Positions 52,712-61,795 of a stretch of DNA of 64,000 nucleotides are shown here, piece by piece; position 1 is the stretch's first letter, and each line of letters begins with the position of its first letter. Location of the stretch: positions 5,022,001-5,086,000 of the forward strand of contig NZ_CP121666.1 of the NCBI RefSeq assembly GCF_029714325.1. The letters are read 5' to 3'. Position numbers and translations under genes: made by a program. The notes below the pieces were generated by a model. The model ran no database searches and was not told the origin of the DNA. It saw only the letters and a list, made by a program, of their open reading frames with translations. Source of the DNA: Bradyrhizobium sp. CB1717 (GTDB taxonomy: Bacteria; Pseudomonadota; Alphaproteobacteria; Rhizobiales; Xanthobacteraceae).

Positions 52712-55012
52712 TCACCAGCGGTACGTCAGCTTGCCGATCGCCTTACGTCCCTCCGCGTAGAAACAGCCCGACAGGTTGTAGCAGGCGGCGACGTAGCGGG
52801 TGTCGGCGAGGTTGGTGACATTCAGCGACAGGCGCCAATTGTCCCTGGTGTAGGCAAGCAGCGCATCCAGCACGGTCGAGGCTCCCACCTTGAACGTGTT
52901 GGCGTCATCGCCCCAGGTCGCGCCGACATAACGAATGCCGCCGCCGAACTGCAGGCCCGCCAGCACCCCGTTCTGGAGCGTATAATCGCTCCACAGCGAG
53001 GCGCGATTGAGCGGCACGGTGACCGGCGCCTTGCCGACATTGACCGGATCCTGCGTCACCATGGCATCGACATAGGCATAGGCCGCACGCAGGTTCCAGC
53101 CGTCGGCGAGCGACATCGTGCCTTCGAGCTCGATGCCGCGCGATTTCACCTGCCCGGTTTGTTCGGCATAGGTCGCTGCAGGCACGTAGGTGACGACGTT
53201 GTCGCGCGTCAGGTCGAAGGCAGCGAAGGTGAACAGCGCGTTCCAGCCGAGTGGCTGGTACTTGACGCCCACTTCGTATTGGACGCCCGTCTCGGGATTG
53301 AGCATCTGTCCGCCAAAACCTGTCGCCAGCACCGGCAGGAACGATTCCGAATAGCTGAAGTAAGGCGCGATGCCGTTGTCGAAATTGTACATCACCGCGG
53401 CGCGGCCGGTGAAGGCCGAGGCATCCTTTGAGACCGACGTGTTGGCGATTCCGTTGTCGACCTGCGTCGTCACGAAATCCTGGCGGCCACCAAGTTGGAA
53501 CGACAGCCGGCCGAGCTTGATCTGGTCCTGCGCATAGAGGCCGACCTGCGACTGCTTGACGCCGGTCTTGTCGCTGGCCACGGCGTCCACAGCGTAGTCG
53601 TAGCTGTACACCGGGTTGAAGACGTTGACCGTGGGCGCCGACGTCGTGACGCCAAAGGCGGTGTCGCGGAACGTGGTGTTGCGATAGTCGACCCCGACCA
53701 GCGTGGTGTGGCTCAGGATTCCGGTCGTGAACTTGCCCTGGAGCTGGTTATCCACCGCAAAGGAGTTGATGTAGGAGTTGCTGTAGCTGCCATAGCGCGC
53801 GAGCTGCCCCGCCGCCTCGTCGGTATAGCCGCCGCCGTAAAACACCTTCTCCTCATTGTGCTGGTAGGCGTAGCGCAGATTCTGGCGGAACGTGATGTTG
53901 TCGGTGAAATCGTGCGAGAGCTGGTAGCCGGCGGTCGCGATCTCGGTGTTGAAGGCGTCGAAGCTCGGCACGCCCGCGAAGAACGAGACCGGAATGGTGC
54001 GGCCGTTGTTCGGCCAGACCGTGCCGGAGGCCGGCAGGAACTGGAGTCCCCACCCTGCCCGATCCCTCTGATAGTTGGCGAGCACGGTGAGGGTCGTGTC
54101 CTCGTTCGGCTTGAAGGTGACGGCGGGCGCGATGAAGACGCGGTTGTCCTTGCTGAAGTCGACCTGGGTCTCGCCGTCGCGCACGACGCCGGTCAGGCGC
54201 CACAGCACGGTGCCTTCCTTGTTGGCCGGGCCGCCCATGTCGAACTGGCCTTGATATCGGTTGAAGCTGCCGCCGGAGATCGAGACCTCGCCGAGCTGCT
54301 GCGCCGTCGGCAGTTTTGTCACGTAGTTGAGCAGGCCGCCGGTGCCGCTGCCGCCATACATCGCGGAAGACGGTCCTTTGAGAATCTCGAGGCGTTCGGC
54401 ACCGTAGGGATCGAGCCCGTTGAAATGCACGTAGTTGCTGGAGGGGATTCGCAGGCCGTCGATGTAGAGGCCCGGCATGGTCATGTCGAAGCCGCGGATC
54501 TGGAGACCGCCGAAGCGGGTGTCCGAGCCGCCATTGACGTCGCCGCTGACGCCGGCCGTGTAGCGCAGCGCCTCGCCGATCGAGACCGCGCCCTGATTCC
54601 TGATCTGGTCGGTGGTGACGACGGAGATCGATTGGGGGGTCTCGATCAGCGGCGTGTCGGTCTTGGTGGCGGTGCTGCTGCGCGTGGCGACGAAGCCGCG
54701 CACAGGTCCGCCGGCGCGTTCGCCCGTCGCGCCATTCGACGCCGACTGGGCCGGCGCGGCCTGCAGCGCAGGAGCACGACGATTGGCGCGGAAGGTGCGC
54801 GTCGATGCCGATCGTCGCGAGGCCGCGGTCGCCGCAGGACGTGCGCGCTGGGCCGGCGCGTCAACGGTGACCGAGGGAATTTGCGTCTGCGCCTGCACCT
54901 GCACGGGACCAAGGGAAAGGAGGAGAGCCGCTGAGCTGACGGCTCCGAAGAAGAGCACCTGAAGCTGTCGATGGCGCGTTCGAAAACGCGCAGGAAGTTG
55001 GAAGTCAGTCAC
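52712..55012 (-). CDS. TonB-dependent siderophore receptor
   Basis: 766 residues. Signal region FFGAVSSAALLLSLGPVQVQ, a linker rich in Ala/Arg, a plug domain (TPLIETPQSISVVTTDQIRN, GGLQIRGFDMTMPGLYIDGL) and a 22-strand barrel ending GKLTYRW with terminal Trp. The SIVTT-type plug and FhuA-like sequences suggest a hydroxamate or ferrichrome-type siderophore, but specificity is not certain. It is the first gene of a receptor-PepSY unit. The promoter region (about 55013-55380) has no Fur or complete Irr box that I can defend. Confidence 0.9.
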   Translation of the reverse strand: MTDFQLPARFRTRHRQLQVLFFGAVSSAALLLSLGPVQVQAQTQIPSVTVDAPAQRARPAATAASRRSASTRTFRANRRAPALQAAPAQSASNGATGERAGGPVRGFVATRSSTATKTDTPLIETPQSISVVTTDQIRNQGAVSIGEALRYTAGVSGDVNGGSDTRFGGLQIRGFDMTMPGLYIDGLRIPSSNYVHFNGLDPYGAERLEILKGPSSAMYGGSGTGGLLNYVTKLPTAQQLGEVSISGGSFNRYQGQFDMGGPANKEGTVLWRLTGVVRDGETQVDFSKDNRVFIAPAVTFKPNEDTTLTVLANYQRDRAGWGLQFLPASGTVWPNNGRTIPVSFFAGVPSFDAFNTEIATAGYQLSHDFTDNITFRQNLRYAYQHNEEKVFYGGGYTDEAAGQLARYGSYSNSYINSFAVDNQLQGKFTTGILSHTTLVGVDYRNTTFRDTAFGVTTSAPTVNVFNPVYSYDYAVDAVASDKTGVKQSQVGLYAQDQIKLGRLSFQLGGRQDFVTTQVDNGIANTSVSKDASAFTGRAAVMYNFDNGIAPYFSYSESFLPVLATGFGGQMLNPETGVQYEVGVKYQPLGWNALFTFAAFDLTRDNVVTYVPAATYAEQTGQVKSRGIELEGTMSLADGWNLRAAYAYVDAMVTQDPVNVGKAPVTVPLNRASLWSDYTLQNGVLAGLQFGGGIRYVGATWGDDANTFKVGASTVLDALLAYTRDNWRLSLNVTNLADTRYVAACYNLSGCFYAEGRKAIGKLTYRW

Positions 55013-55380
55013 GTCTTAGCAGCCCCACGCACTGCCGGCTTCGCCGGTATCGTTTTTGATGCCCCGCCCTAACGCAGGCGATTTCGGAGCGCGATAGGAA
55101 CCGGGTTAGAACTTCTCCAGACCTGTGCGCAGCATGTGCGGCGAATGCGCTCAGGCGCAGAGAGAGCGGATTTGGAATCCTTCTAGGCGACTGTGGTCGA
55201 CGCGACGAAGCGCGAGCACCAATGACATCGCAAGCGGCGCGGAGAACGAATCCTTTACCATGGCCTCGGCGCTCGATTGAGCCTGAGGAACCGTGGGGGT
55301 AGAATCTGTTGCGGGATATTTCATTTGCATTGCAGACCGTGCCGCAACGTTCTGTGCCGGCGCATCCGGGGGCGACGTCC
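55013..55380. other. Divergent promoter region between TonB receptor and PilZ-HTH gene
   Basis: About 370 bp without a gene. It serves both promoters. A half-palindromic TTAGAAC at about 55106 recalls part of an Irr iron-control box, but the second half and spacing do not match. Confidence 0.4.
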
Positions 55381-55938
55381 ATGAGCGAATTGCGCGCTGC
55401 GATCAGGCAATCGACCGCGAGGACGGGGCTCGTCGAGTTTGACGGCGCCAGGGGCGCCGTCAGCATCCCCTGCACGATCGCGGACGTCTCAGGCACCGGA
55501 GCAAGGCTGAAGCTCGACTGGTCGCTGGCGTTGCCCAAACAGGCCACGCTGACCTTTGCCGATGGCTTGCGAAAGACCTGTCGTGTGGCCTGGCAGAAGC
55601 GGCGGCTGCTCGGTGTCGCCTTCGCGGACGGCGTTGCGAGCCTCGACGAGCAGGCTCTGATGATGACCGAGGAAGAGCAGGCGTTGCACCGGCGGCATAT
55701 CGGCGCGCAAGTCCGCAGCGCACGCGAGGCGCGTGGCTACACCGAGGGCCAGATGGCGAGCCTCATTGGTATCTCACCCCAAGATGTGTCGCGGGCCGAG
55801 CGCGGTGAGATCAGCATCCCGCTCCACCAGCTCACGCACATTGCCGATCTGCTGCTTGTCGACCTCGACAGCCTGGTCGCAGGCCCGGCGTCGATCGCTC
55901 TGCCTCCCGTCGGCGACGCCGAACTGGCGGCCGGCTGA
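55381..55938 (+). CDS. PilZ - helix-turn-helix fusion protein
   Basis: 185 residues from the ATG at 55381. Residues about 10-95 are a PilZ-like barrel with the c-di-GMP motif IADVSGTGARLK (D-x-S-x-x-G); the upstream Arg pair is not standard, so binding is uncertain. Residues about 104-162 are an XRE-type HTH (VRSAREARGYTEGQMASLIG, then SPQDVSRAERGEISIPLHQL). The combination suggests a DNA-binding regulator sensing c-di-GMP. It is divergent from the TonB receptor gene and convergent with the amine oxidase gene. Confidence 0.75.
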   Translation: MSELRAAIRQSTARTGLVEFDGARGAVSIPCTIADVSGTGARLKLDWSLALPKQATLTFADGLRKTCRVAWQKRRLLGVAFADGVASLDEQALMMTEEEQALHRRHIGAQVRSAREARGYTEGQMASLIGISPQDVSRAERGEISIPLHQLTHIADLLLVDLDSLVAGPASIALPPVGDAELAAG

Positions 55939-55949
55939 CTACCGCGCCG

Positions 55950-57950
55950 CTAGTCCTTGTCGCAGCACGAGGCGGCGCCCTTCCCATCGCCCGCGAGCAC
56001 GCTGCGGCTGTTGCGCTCCGGCGGGATGTCGAAGGCCGCATTGGCGGCGAAGAAGCCGGTCGGCTTCAGCATGAAGCCGGCATATTCGACCGGCATGATC
56101 GGAAAATCCTCGGGCTTGCAGACATGGGTGTGGCCGAAGGAGTGCCACACCACGATGTCGGCATTCTCGATGTTGCGGTTCTGCGCGGCGTAGCGCGGCA
56201 GGCCGTCGCCGCCGGCATGGACGTTGGGATAGTCGCCGCTGGCGTATTTTTCCTCTGGGTCGAACGCCGTCACCCAGACGTGCTTGGTGGCAAAGCCGCC
56301 ACGCTTGCGCACATAGCTGCCCTCCTGCGCCAGCATCAGCGGGCTCGGATTGACGACGAGCTTGTAGGCCGGCGCATTGCCGACCGAATTGGTCTCGTTG
56401 GGATTGCTGATCTTCCAGAACCGGCCGGTCTCGCCATTGGCGACCGCCGCGGCGTCGCGCTCGCGCGACAGCACGCGCGTCGTGGTGTCGAACACGTTGC
56501 CATGGGGATTGTCGCGGCCCCAGGGGCGCGGCACGAAGTCGTGCTCCGTCACGGTGTTGCCGCCGCCATCGAGGTCCATGTGCAGGCGCACGTTGAAGAA
56601 GTGCTGGTGCGTGGGACCGCCGAGATTGTCGTCGACCATGCCGCCCCATCTGTACGTTTCGCCTGATGGCACGGCCGCGGTCTGGATGATGCCGGTGAGT
56701 TTTGTCTCGAGCTGGATCGTGCCGTCCTGGTAGAGGTACCAGTAGAAGCCGTAGTCGTAATTGCCGACGGTCGCGAAGAACGAGATCACGAGCCGCCGGG
56801 ACCGGCGCACCTCGAACAGGCCATTGCGGAATTCGTAGTGTTTCCAGGCAATTCCGTAGTCTTCTTCATGCATGCAGATAGCGTTCTGCATGACGAAGGG
56901 CTCGCCCTTGCTGTCGGCGGCGGGCACGTCGAAATAATGGATGTTGCCGAGGCAGTCGCAGCCGAGCTCGAGCGCGTTGGCGAGCATGCCGAGCCCGTAT
57001 TCGCCGGCATCGAACGCCGACTTCCAGAAATGGTTCGCGGTCGGATCGGCATAAGGCACCACCATCTCGGTGACGCTGGCGCGATGGATCAGCGAGCGCT
57101 TGCGCGCGCCGTCCTGATAGGCGAGCTGATGCAGCACCAGGCCCTCGCGCGGGGTGAAGCCGACGCGAAAGCTCCATTTCTGCCAGTCGACCTTCCAGCC
57201 CTCGACGCGAAAGCTCGCACCCTCCGGCTGCTCGATATGCAGCGGCTTGATGTCGGTGCGCGGGTTTTGGACTTCATGCGCGCCGTAATTCCGCTTCTTG
57301 CGCGGGATCGGCACGATCGGGTCCTCGTCGGTGAGATCGATCACCTTGCCACCGATCAGGTCGACCACGGCCACCACACCCTCGATCGGATGGGCGTAGC
57401 CGTTGTCCTGCAGGTGCTCGCGAAAATAGCTGACGGCCCGCACGATGCGGGCGCCGCGCTCGAACTCCTTGTCGAAGAAGCCCGACGAGAACGGATCGAC
57501 CTGGACCAGCTCGATGTCCTTGTCGCTGAGCCCGCGCCGGACCATCGCCGCGCGCCATCTGGCGTCGGCCTTCACCACGGCCTCACACTTGAAGAACTCT
57601 TCCAGCATCACCGGAGGCTGCCCGTAGGGCGCCTCGCGGTTCGGGATGATTTTTCGTGCGACGATCTCGCCACGACTGAGATCGACGATGTGTTCGATCG
57701 CCTCGCCCGTGGCCACGTCCAGCGTCAGCACGAAAGCGCGGCGCCCTGCCCCGCCTGCTGCCAGCTCCTGCTTGGTCGGCTCTTCCAGCCGTACCGTCGG
57801 GAAGCGGCAGTTCTCCGGTGAGGTCGCGGCGGCACGCACCAGGATACAGGCTGCGGTGATCTCTACAGCCGTCAGCGGATCGAGCGGATGCGGCGCAGCA
57901 GCCTGCGCTTGCGGTTTGGCTTTGACGGTATCGAGCATAGGCATGTCCAA
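55950..57950 (-). CDS. Copper amine oxidase (primary-amine oxidase, topaquinone)
   Basis: 666 residues. The topaquinone site is present as VGNYDYGFYWYLYQDGTIQL (Tyr in N-Y-D/E), copper-ligand His in GGPTHQHFFNVRLHMDLDG and the late His in GHTHVCKPEDFPIMPVEYAG. Length and termini fit the enzyme that oxidises primary amines to aldehydes, with ammonia and hydrogen peroxide. It lies 3 bp after the SxxK hydrolase gene on the same strand; an AraC regulator diverges from that hydrolase. Likely substrates are tyramine- or phenethylamine-like amines (inference). Confidence 0.92.
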   Translation of the reverse strand: MDMPMLDTVKAKPQAQAAAPHPLDPLTAVEITAACILVRAAATSPENCRFPTVRLEEPTKQELAAGGAGRRAFVLTLDVATGEAIEHIVDLSRGEIVARKIIPNREAPYGQPPVMLEEFFKCEAVVKADARWRAAMVRRGLSDKDIELVQVDPFSSGFFDKEFERGARIVRAVSYFREHLQDNGYAHPIEGVVAVVDLIGGKVIDLTDEDPIVPIPRKKRNYGAHEVQNPRTDIKPLHIEQPEGASFRVEGWKVDWQKWSFRVGFTPREGLVLHQLAYQDGARKRSLIHRASVTEMVVPYADPTANHFWKSAFDAGEYGLGMLANALELGCDCLGNIHYFDVPAADSKGEPFVMQNAICMHEEDYGIAWKHYEFRNGLFEVRRSRRLVISFFATVGNYDYGFYWYLYQDGTIQLETKLTGIIQTAAVPSGETYRWGGMVDDNLGGPTHQHFFNVRLHMDLDGGGNTVTEHDFVPRPWGRDNPHGNVFDTTTRVLSRERDAAAVANGETGRFWKISNPNETNSVGNAPAYKLVVNPSPLMLAQEGSYVRKRGGFATKHVWVTAFDPEEKYASGDYPNVHAGGDGLPRYAAQNRNIENADIVVWHSFGHTHVCKPEDFPIMPVEYAGFMLKPTGFFAANAAFDIPPERNSRSVLAGDGKGAASCCDKD

Positions 57951-57953
57951 AAG

Positions 57954-59144
57954 TCAGGCGAGATGCGCGGTGATGGCGCTGAAGGCGGCAAACCAGCGCT
58001 GATCGATCGGCACGTCCATCGCCTTGGGCTGCGTCGCGAGCTTGACGATGACGGTATCGGAGTCGAGATCGACATAGAGGTGCTGGCCGTGAATGCCGAT
58101 CGCGGTGAGCGCGTTGCGTGACGGATCGATCGTGAACCATTTGCTGCGGTAGCGCGCGCCTGGGAAGAACTCGGCGAGGTCGCCGTCGGCCCAGGCCTTG
58201 GGATCGCCGTTCTCGCGGATGTCGTCGATCCACCAGCCGGGCACCACCTGCCGCCCCTCGACCACGCCGCGGCAGCGGATCATCTCGCCGAAGCGGATGA
58301 GGTCGCGTGCGGTGACGGAGATGCCGCCGGCGATGCGGCCCATGCCGTGGCTGTCGAGCGTGAGGGAGCCGTCCTCCTCCGCGCCCAAGGGCTGCCAGAG
58401 ATATTCGGAGAGGATGCGATGGTATGGCATGCCGCAGGCGCGCTCATAGACCCAGCCGAGCACTTCGGTATTGGTCGAGACGTAGTGGAACACCTTGCCG
58501 TGCGGCTTGCCGGTGCCGCGCAGCGTCGTGAGATAGGCGCGCTGATGACTGGGATCGACGCCCGGAGGCGGCACATCCCAGCCCGAGGAGAAGCGATAGC
58601 GCGCGACGTCGCCAGCGGGATCCTCGTAATCCTCCTCGAACTCGATGGCGACGGCCATGTCGAGCAGGTTGCGGACGGTGCAGCCGGCATAGACCGAGGT
58701 TTCCAGCTCCGGCACGTAGCGCAGCACCCTCGCGTCCGGATCGACCAGGCCCCTCGCGGCCAGAATGCCGCCGAGCGTGCCGGCGATCGCCTTGCTTATG
58801 GAGCAGATCAGATGCGGCGTGGTCGCGCCCATGCCGTCGCCGTACCATTCGTGGATCAGGGTGCCCCGGTGCATCACGAGCAGCGTATCGGCGAAGGTCT
58901 CGCGCAATGTCGCTTCAATCGTGGTCGGCTTGCCGTCCGGCGCGGTGAAGCCGAGCTTTTGCAGCTCGCGCGGTGCGCTTGGCATCGGTGACGGATGCGT
59001 GGAGCGGCGGACCTCGGCCGTCGGCAGCACTTCCCGGGTGTGGGTGAAGCCCCAGCGGATCGCGGGAAAGCTGCGCCAGTTGGCGCGGGTCACCAGGGCC
59101 TCGGGTGCGGGCGGGCTGCCGCGCATGATATCGGTCGGTCGCAT
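57954..59144 (-). CDS. SxxK serine hydrolase (beta-lactamase/esterase family)
   Basis: 396 residues from the ATG at 59144, preceded by GGAG; earlier in-frame starts exist. Catalytic Ser-Lys as CSISKAIAG, the Tyr-x-x-Asn element YVSTNTEV, and the third motif near TAIGIHGQHLYVD (H-x-G type). Such enzymes include EstB-type esterases and 6-aminohexanoate-dimer hydrolases. It is upstream of the amine oxidase by 3 bp, so the two are probably co-expressed; it may release an amine from an amide or ester. Confidence 0.85.
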   Translation of the reverse strand: MRPTDIMRGSPPAPEALVTRANWRSFPAIRWGFTHTREVLPTAEVRRSTHPSPMPSAPRELQKLGFTAPDGKPTTIEATLRETFADTLLVMHRGTLIHEWYGDGMGATTPHLICSISKAIAGTLGGILAARGLVDPDARVLRYVPELETSVYAGCTVRNLLDMAVAIEFEEDYEDPAGDVARYRFSSGWDVPPPGVDPSHQRAYLTTLRGTGKPHGKVFHYVSTNTEVLGWVYERACGMPYHRILSEYLWQPLGAEEDGSLTLDSHGMGRIAGGISVTARDLIRFGEMIRCRGVVEGRQVVPGWWIDDIRENGDPKAWADGDLAEFFPGARYRSKWFTIDPSRNALTAIGIHGQHLYVDLDSDTVIVKLATQPKAMDVPIDQRWFAAFSAITAHLA

Positions 59145-59320
59145 CTCGATCTCTCCGCGAAGCATAATCCCGACTGCGATGTCGGAACGGGAAGCCTGCA
59201 CCGCGGCGCAGTCAGGCGTTATCGAAATCCCGCAATATTTTGCTGGACAGCGGCGCGGGGCATGCCAGTCTTGACGCAGTTATTGCCCAATTCTTGGCTG
59301 GCAAATTCCGTCGTACCGTC

Positions 59321-60313
59321 ATGGCCTTAAGCGCAACTCCTCCGATTCAGGACTCGGCTGCCTGCCTGCTCCAGGCCAGCAGCACGGATGTCGACGAGCA
59401 TTGCGCCGCGCTCGGCCGTTGGCACCTGAGCTACGACCAGATCAGCGCCGGCGCCTTCCGGGGCAGCTTCACCCAGCTCTCCTTGCCCCGCGTCGAAGTG
59501 TTTCGCGAGATCACGAGCCAGCAGGTTCGCCAATACGGTCAGCTTGGCGCGGACAGTTTTGGCATCGGCCTGCCCTGGGACGGTGACGGCGAGGTCAATT
59601 GCAACGGCGCGAGCGTGGCTGGGGCCCAGGTGATCGCCTGCATCGACGCCGAGGTCGATATGTGCACGCCGAAGGCGTTCGAGCTACGCGGCGTCGTCGC
59701 CAGCGCAGCGCTGATCGAGGAGCTTGCCGCCCGCCTCGACATCGCGCTGCCGCGCGCCGTCTGGAATCAGTTGCGGGTGATCGAGATGGCGGAGGCGCCG
59801 GTGGCGCGGCTGCGCGCGCATCTCGCCGCCATTCACGAGACCATCACGACAGCTCCCGCGCAATTCGACGACCCCGCGGCACGGCAGGCGCTGGAGGAAG
59901 CCCTCCTCGTCGAGATCATGGACATGTTGCCGACGGCGCGGCCGACCGATCCCGGCCGCAGCTCAGCGGCGCGCCGGCGCACAGTCGACCGCGCCCGCGA
60001 GCTGATGCATAGCAGCGCCGATCGCTCCCTCTCATTGCTTGAGGTCTGCAAGGCTGTCGGCGCCAGCCCGCGCAAGCTCGGCTATTGCTTTCAGGAGGTC
60101 TTGGGCACGAGCCCGATGCACTATTGGCGCGCGATGCGGCTGAACCGCGTGCGGCGCGATCTGAAACGCGCCGGCGGCGCCGCCGAGACGTCCATCTACG
60201 ACATCGCCGTGCAGCACGGCTTCTGGCACTTCAGCCAGTTCTCGCTGGACTACAAGCGCCACTTCTCCGAAAAGCCCTCGGAGACGCTCCGGCGCGCCAG
60301 GCTGGCGGCCTGA
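59321..60313 (+). CDS. AraC-family regulator, divergent from hydrolase-amine oxidase genes
   Basis: 330 residues from the ATG at 59321. A ligand domain precedes the C-terminal HTH pair (SLLEVCKAVGASPRKLGYCF and SIYDIAVQHGFWHFSQFSLD). The first HTH resembles AraC proteins next to ethanolamine and aromatic amine genes. It faces the hydrolase-amine oxidase pair across about 180 bp and probably activates it. Confidence 0.86.
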   Translation: MALSATPPIQDSAACLLQASSTDVDEHCAALGRWHLSYDQISAGAFRGSFTQLSLPRVEVFREITSQQVRQYGQLGADSFGIGLPWDGDGEVNCNGASVAGAQVIACIDAEVDMCTPKAFELRGVVASAALIEELAARLDIALPRAVWNQLRVIEMAEAPVARLRAHLAAIHETITTAPAQFDDPAARQALEEALLVEIMDMLPTARPTDPGRSSAARRRTVDRARELMHSSADRSLSLLEVCKAVGASPRKLGYCFQEVLGTSPMHYWRAMRLNRVRRDLKRAGGAAETSIYDIAVQHGFWHFSQFSLDYKRHFSEKPSETLRRARLAA

Positions 60314-60326
60314 CGCGCGTTCGGCC

Positions 60327-61100
60327 TTACCAGGTCGGCAGATACGTGCCTTTGAAACGCGTCTCCAGAAACGCCTTCACGGGTTCGGAGTGATAGACCT
60401 CGATCAGCTGCTTCACCCAGGGCTTGTCCTTGTCCTCCTCGCGCACGGCGAGGATGTTGACCCAGGGTCCGTCAGGGTTTTCGCGCGCGATCGCGTCGGT
60501 CGCGGGATTGAGGCCGGCCTGCACCGCGTAATTGTTGTTGATCGAGACGACGTCGACGTCCTGGAGCGCGCGCGGAAGCTGGGCGGCATCGAGCTCGACG
60601 AAGCGGAGCTTCTTCGGGTTGTCGGTGATGTCGGCGATGGTCGAAGAGACGTTGTTCGGGTCCTTCAGCTTGATCACGCCATGCAGCGCCAGGATCATCA
60701 GGCCGCGCGCGCCGTTGGAGGGATCGTTGGCGATCGCGACGCGCGCTCCTTCCGGCAGATCGGCAAGCTTCTTGTATTTCTGCGAATAGACGCCCTGCGG
60801 CGAGCCGATCGTGTTAGCGACCTTGATGATCTTCCAGCCGGTCTTGGAGATCTGGTTCTTCAGGTAGGGCTCATGCTGGAACGAGTTGGCTTCCAGGTCC
60901 TTCAGCGCCAGCGCCTGGTTCGGGATCACGTAGTCGGTGAACTCGACCACCTTGATGTCGAGGCCGCGCTCGGCGCCGACCTTCTTCACGACATCAAGGA
61001 TCTCGGCATGGGGACCGGCGGTGACGCCGACGCGGATGGTTTCGGCATGTGCCGAGGTCGCAAGCAAGGCTGCAGCCGCAAGGGTTGCGAGAAAACGCAT
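60327..61100 (-). CDS. metQ: D-methionine-binding protein MetQ
   Basis: 257 residues. Signal peptide 1-19 (MRFLATLAAAALLATSAHA), with no lipobox cysteine, so it is probably soluble. NlpA family: VGVTAGPHAEILDVVKKVGA, then FQHEPYLKNQ and the SNNNYAVQAGLN-type end strand. It delivers methionine to MetI and MetN. Operon order on the minus strand is metN, metI, metQ. Confidence 0.93.
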   Translation of the reverse strand: MRFLATLAAAALLATSAHAETIRVGVTAGPHAEILDVVKKVGAERGLDIKVVEFTDYVIPNQALALKDLEANSFQHEPYLKNQISKTGWKIIKVANTIGSPQGVYSQKYKKLADLPEGARVAIANDPSNGARGLMILALHGVIKLKDPNNVSSTIADITDNPKKLRFVELDAAQLPRALQDVDVVSINNNYAVQAGLNPATDAIARENPDGPWVNILAVREEDKDKPWVKQLIEVYHSEPVKAFLETRFKGTYLPTW

Positions 61101-61129
61101 TGATGTCTCCAGTTTCGAAGAAGTTGGGT

Positions 61130-61795
61130 TCAGCGGTGCCGCAGCCGGCGGTTGACCCGGCGCGCCAGATAATCGCCCGCGCTCTGGACCAGTTGCACCA
61201 GCGCGATCAGCACGACCACGACGGCGAGCATCATCTCCGGCATGAAGCGCTGGTAGCCGTAACGGATGCCGAGATCGCCAAGGCCGCCGCCGCCGACCGC
61301 GCCGACCATGGCGGAGTAGCCGAGCAGGCTGACCACGGCGAGCGTCAGCGCCAGCAAGAGGCCCGGCAGCGCCTCGGGGATCAGCACCTTGAGCACGATC
61401 TGGAGCGGGGATGCACCGAACGAGGACGCGGTCTCGATCAGACCGCCATCGACCTCGCGGATCGCAGCCTCGACGAGGCGTGCGATGAACGGCGCCGAAG
61501 CGATGGTCAGCGGCACGATCGCCGCGGTCGAGCCGATCGAGGTGCCGGCGACGAGCCGCGTGAACGGGATGATGGCGACGACCAGGATGATGAAGGGCGT
61601 GGAGCGCGTCGCATTGACGACGGCGCCGAGCAGACGATTGACGACGGGCGCCGCGAAAAGCTCGCCCTTCCGGCTGGTGGCGAGGAAGACGCCGAGCGGC
61701 AGGCCGAAGGCGGTGCCGAGAGCTGCCGCGATGCCGACCATGTACAGGCTCTCACCCGTGGCCTGGATGATCAGATTGATGAGTTCAGGCGACAT
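61130..61795 (-). CDS. metI: D-methionine ABC permease MetI
   Basis: 221 residues from the ATG at 61795, which overlaps the end of metN by 11 bp. MetI features: GIAAALGTAFGLPLGVFLAT, NATRSTPFIILVVAIIPFTR, SAPFIARLVEAAIREVDGGL (EAA loop) and GYSAMVGAVGGGGLGDLGIR. A longer in-frame start at 61999 would run inside metN and is rejected. Confidence 0.93.
   Translation of the reverse strand: MSPELINLIIQATGESLYMVGIAAALGTAFGLPLGVFLATSRKGELFAAPVVNRLLGAVVNATRSTPFIILVVAIIPFTRLVAGTSIGSTAAIVPLTIASAPFIARLVEAAIREVDGGLIETASSFGASPLQIVLKVLIPEALPGLLLALTLAVVSLLGYSAMVGAVGGGGLGDLGIRYGYQRFMPEMMLAVVVVLIALVQLVQSAGDYLARRVNRRLRHR

Noticed and set aside
55104..55120. Irr iron-control box near the TonB receptor
   Set aside because: Only half of the dyad (TTAGAAC) is present and the spacing to TTCT is wrong.
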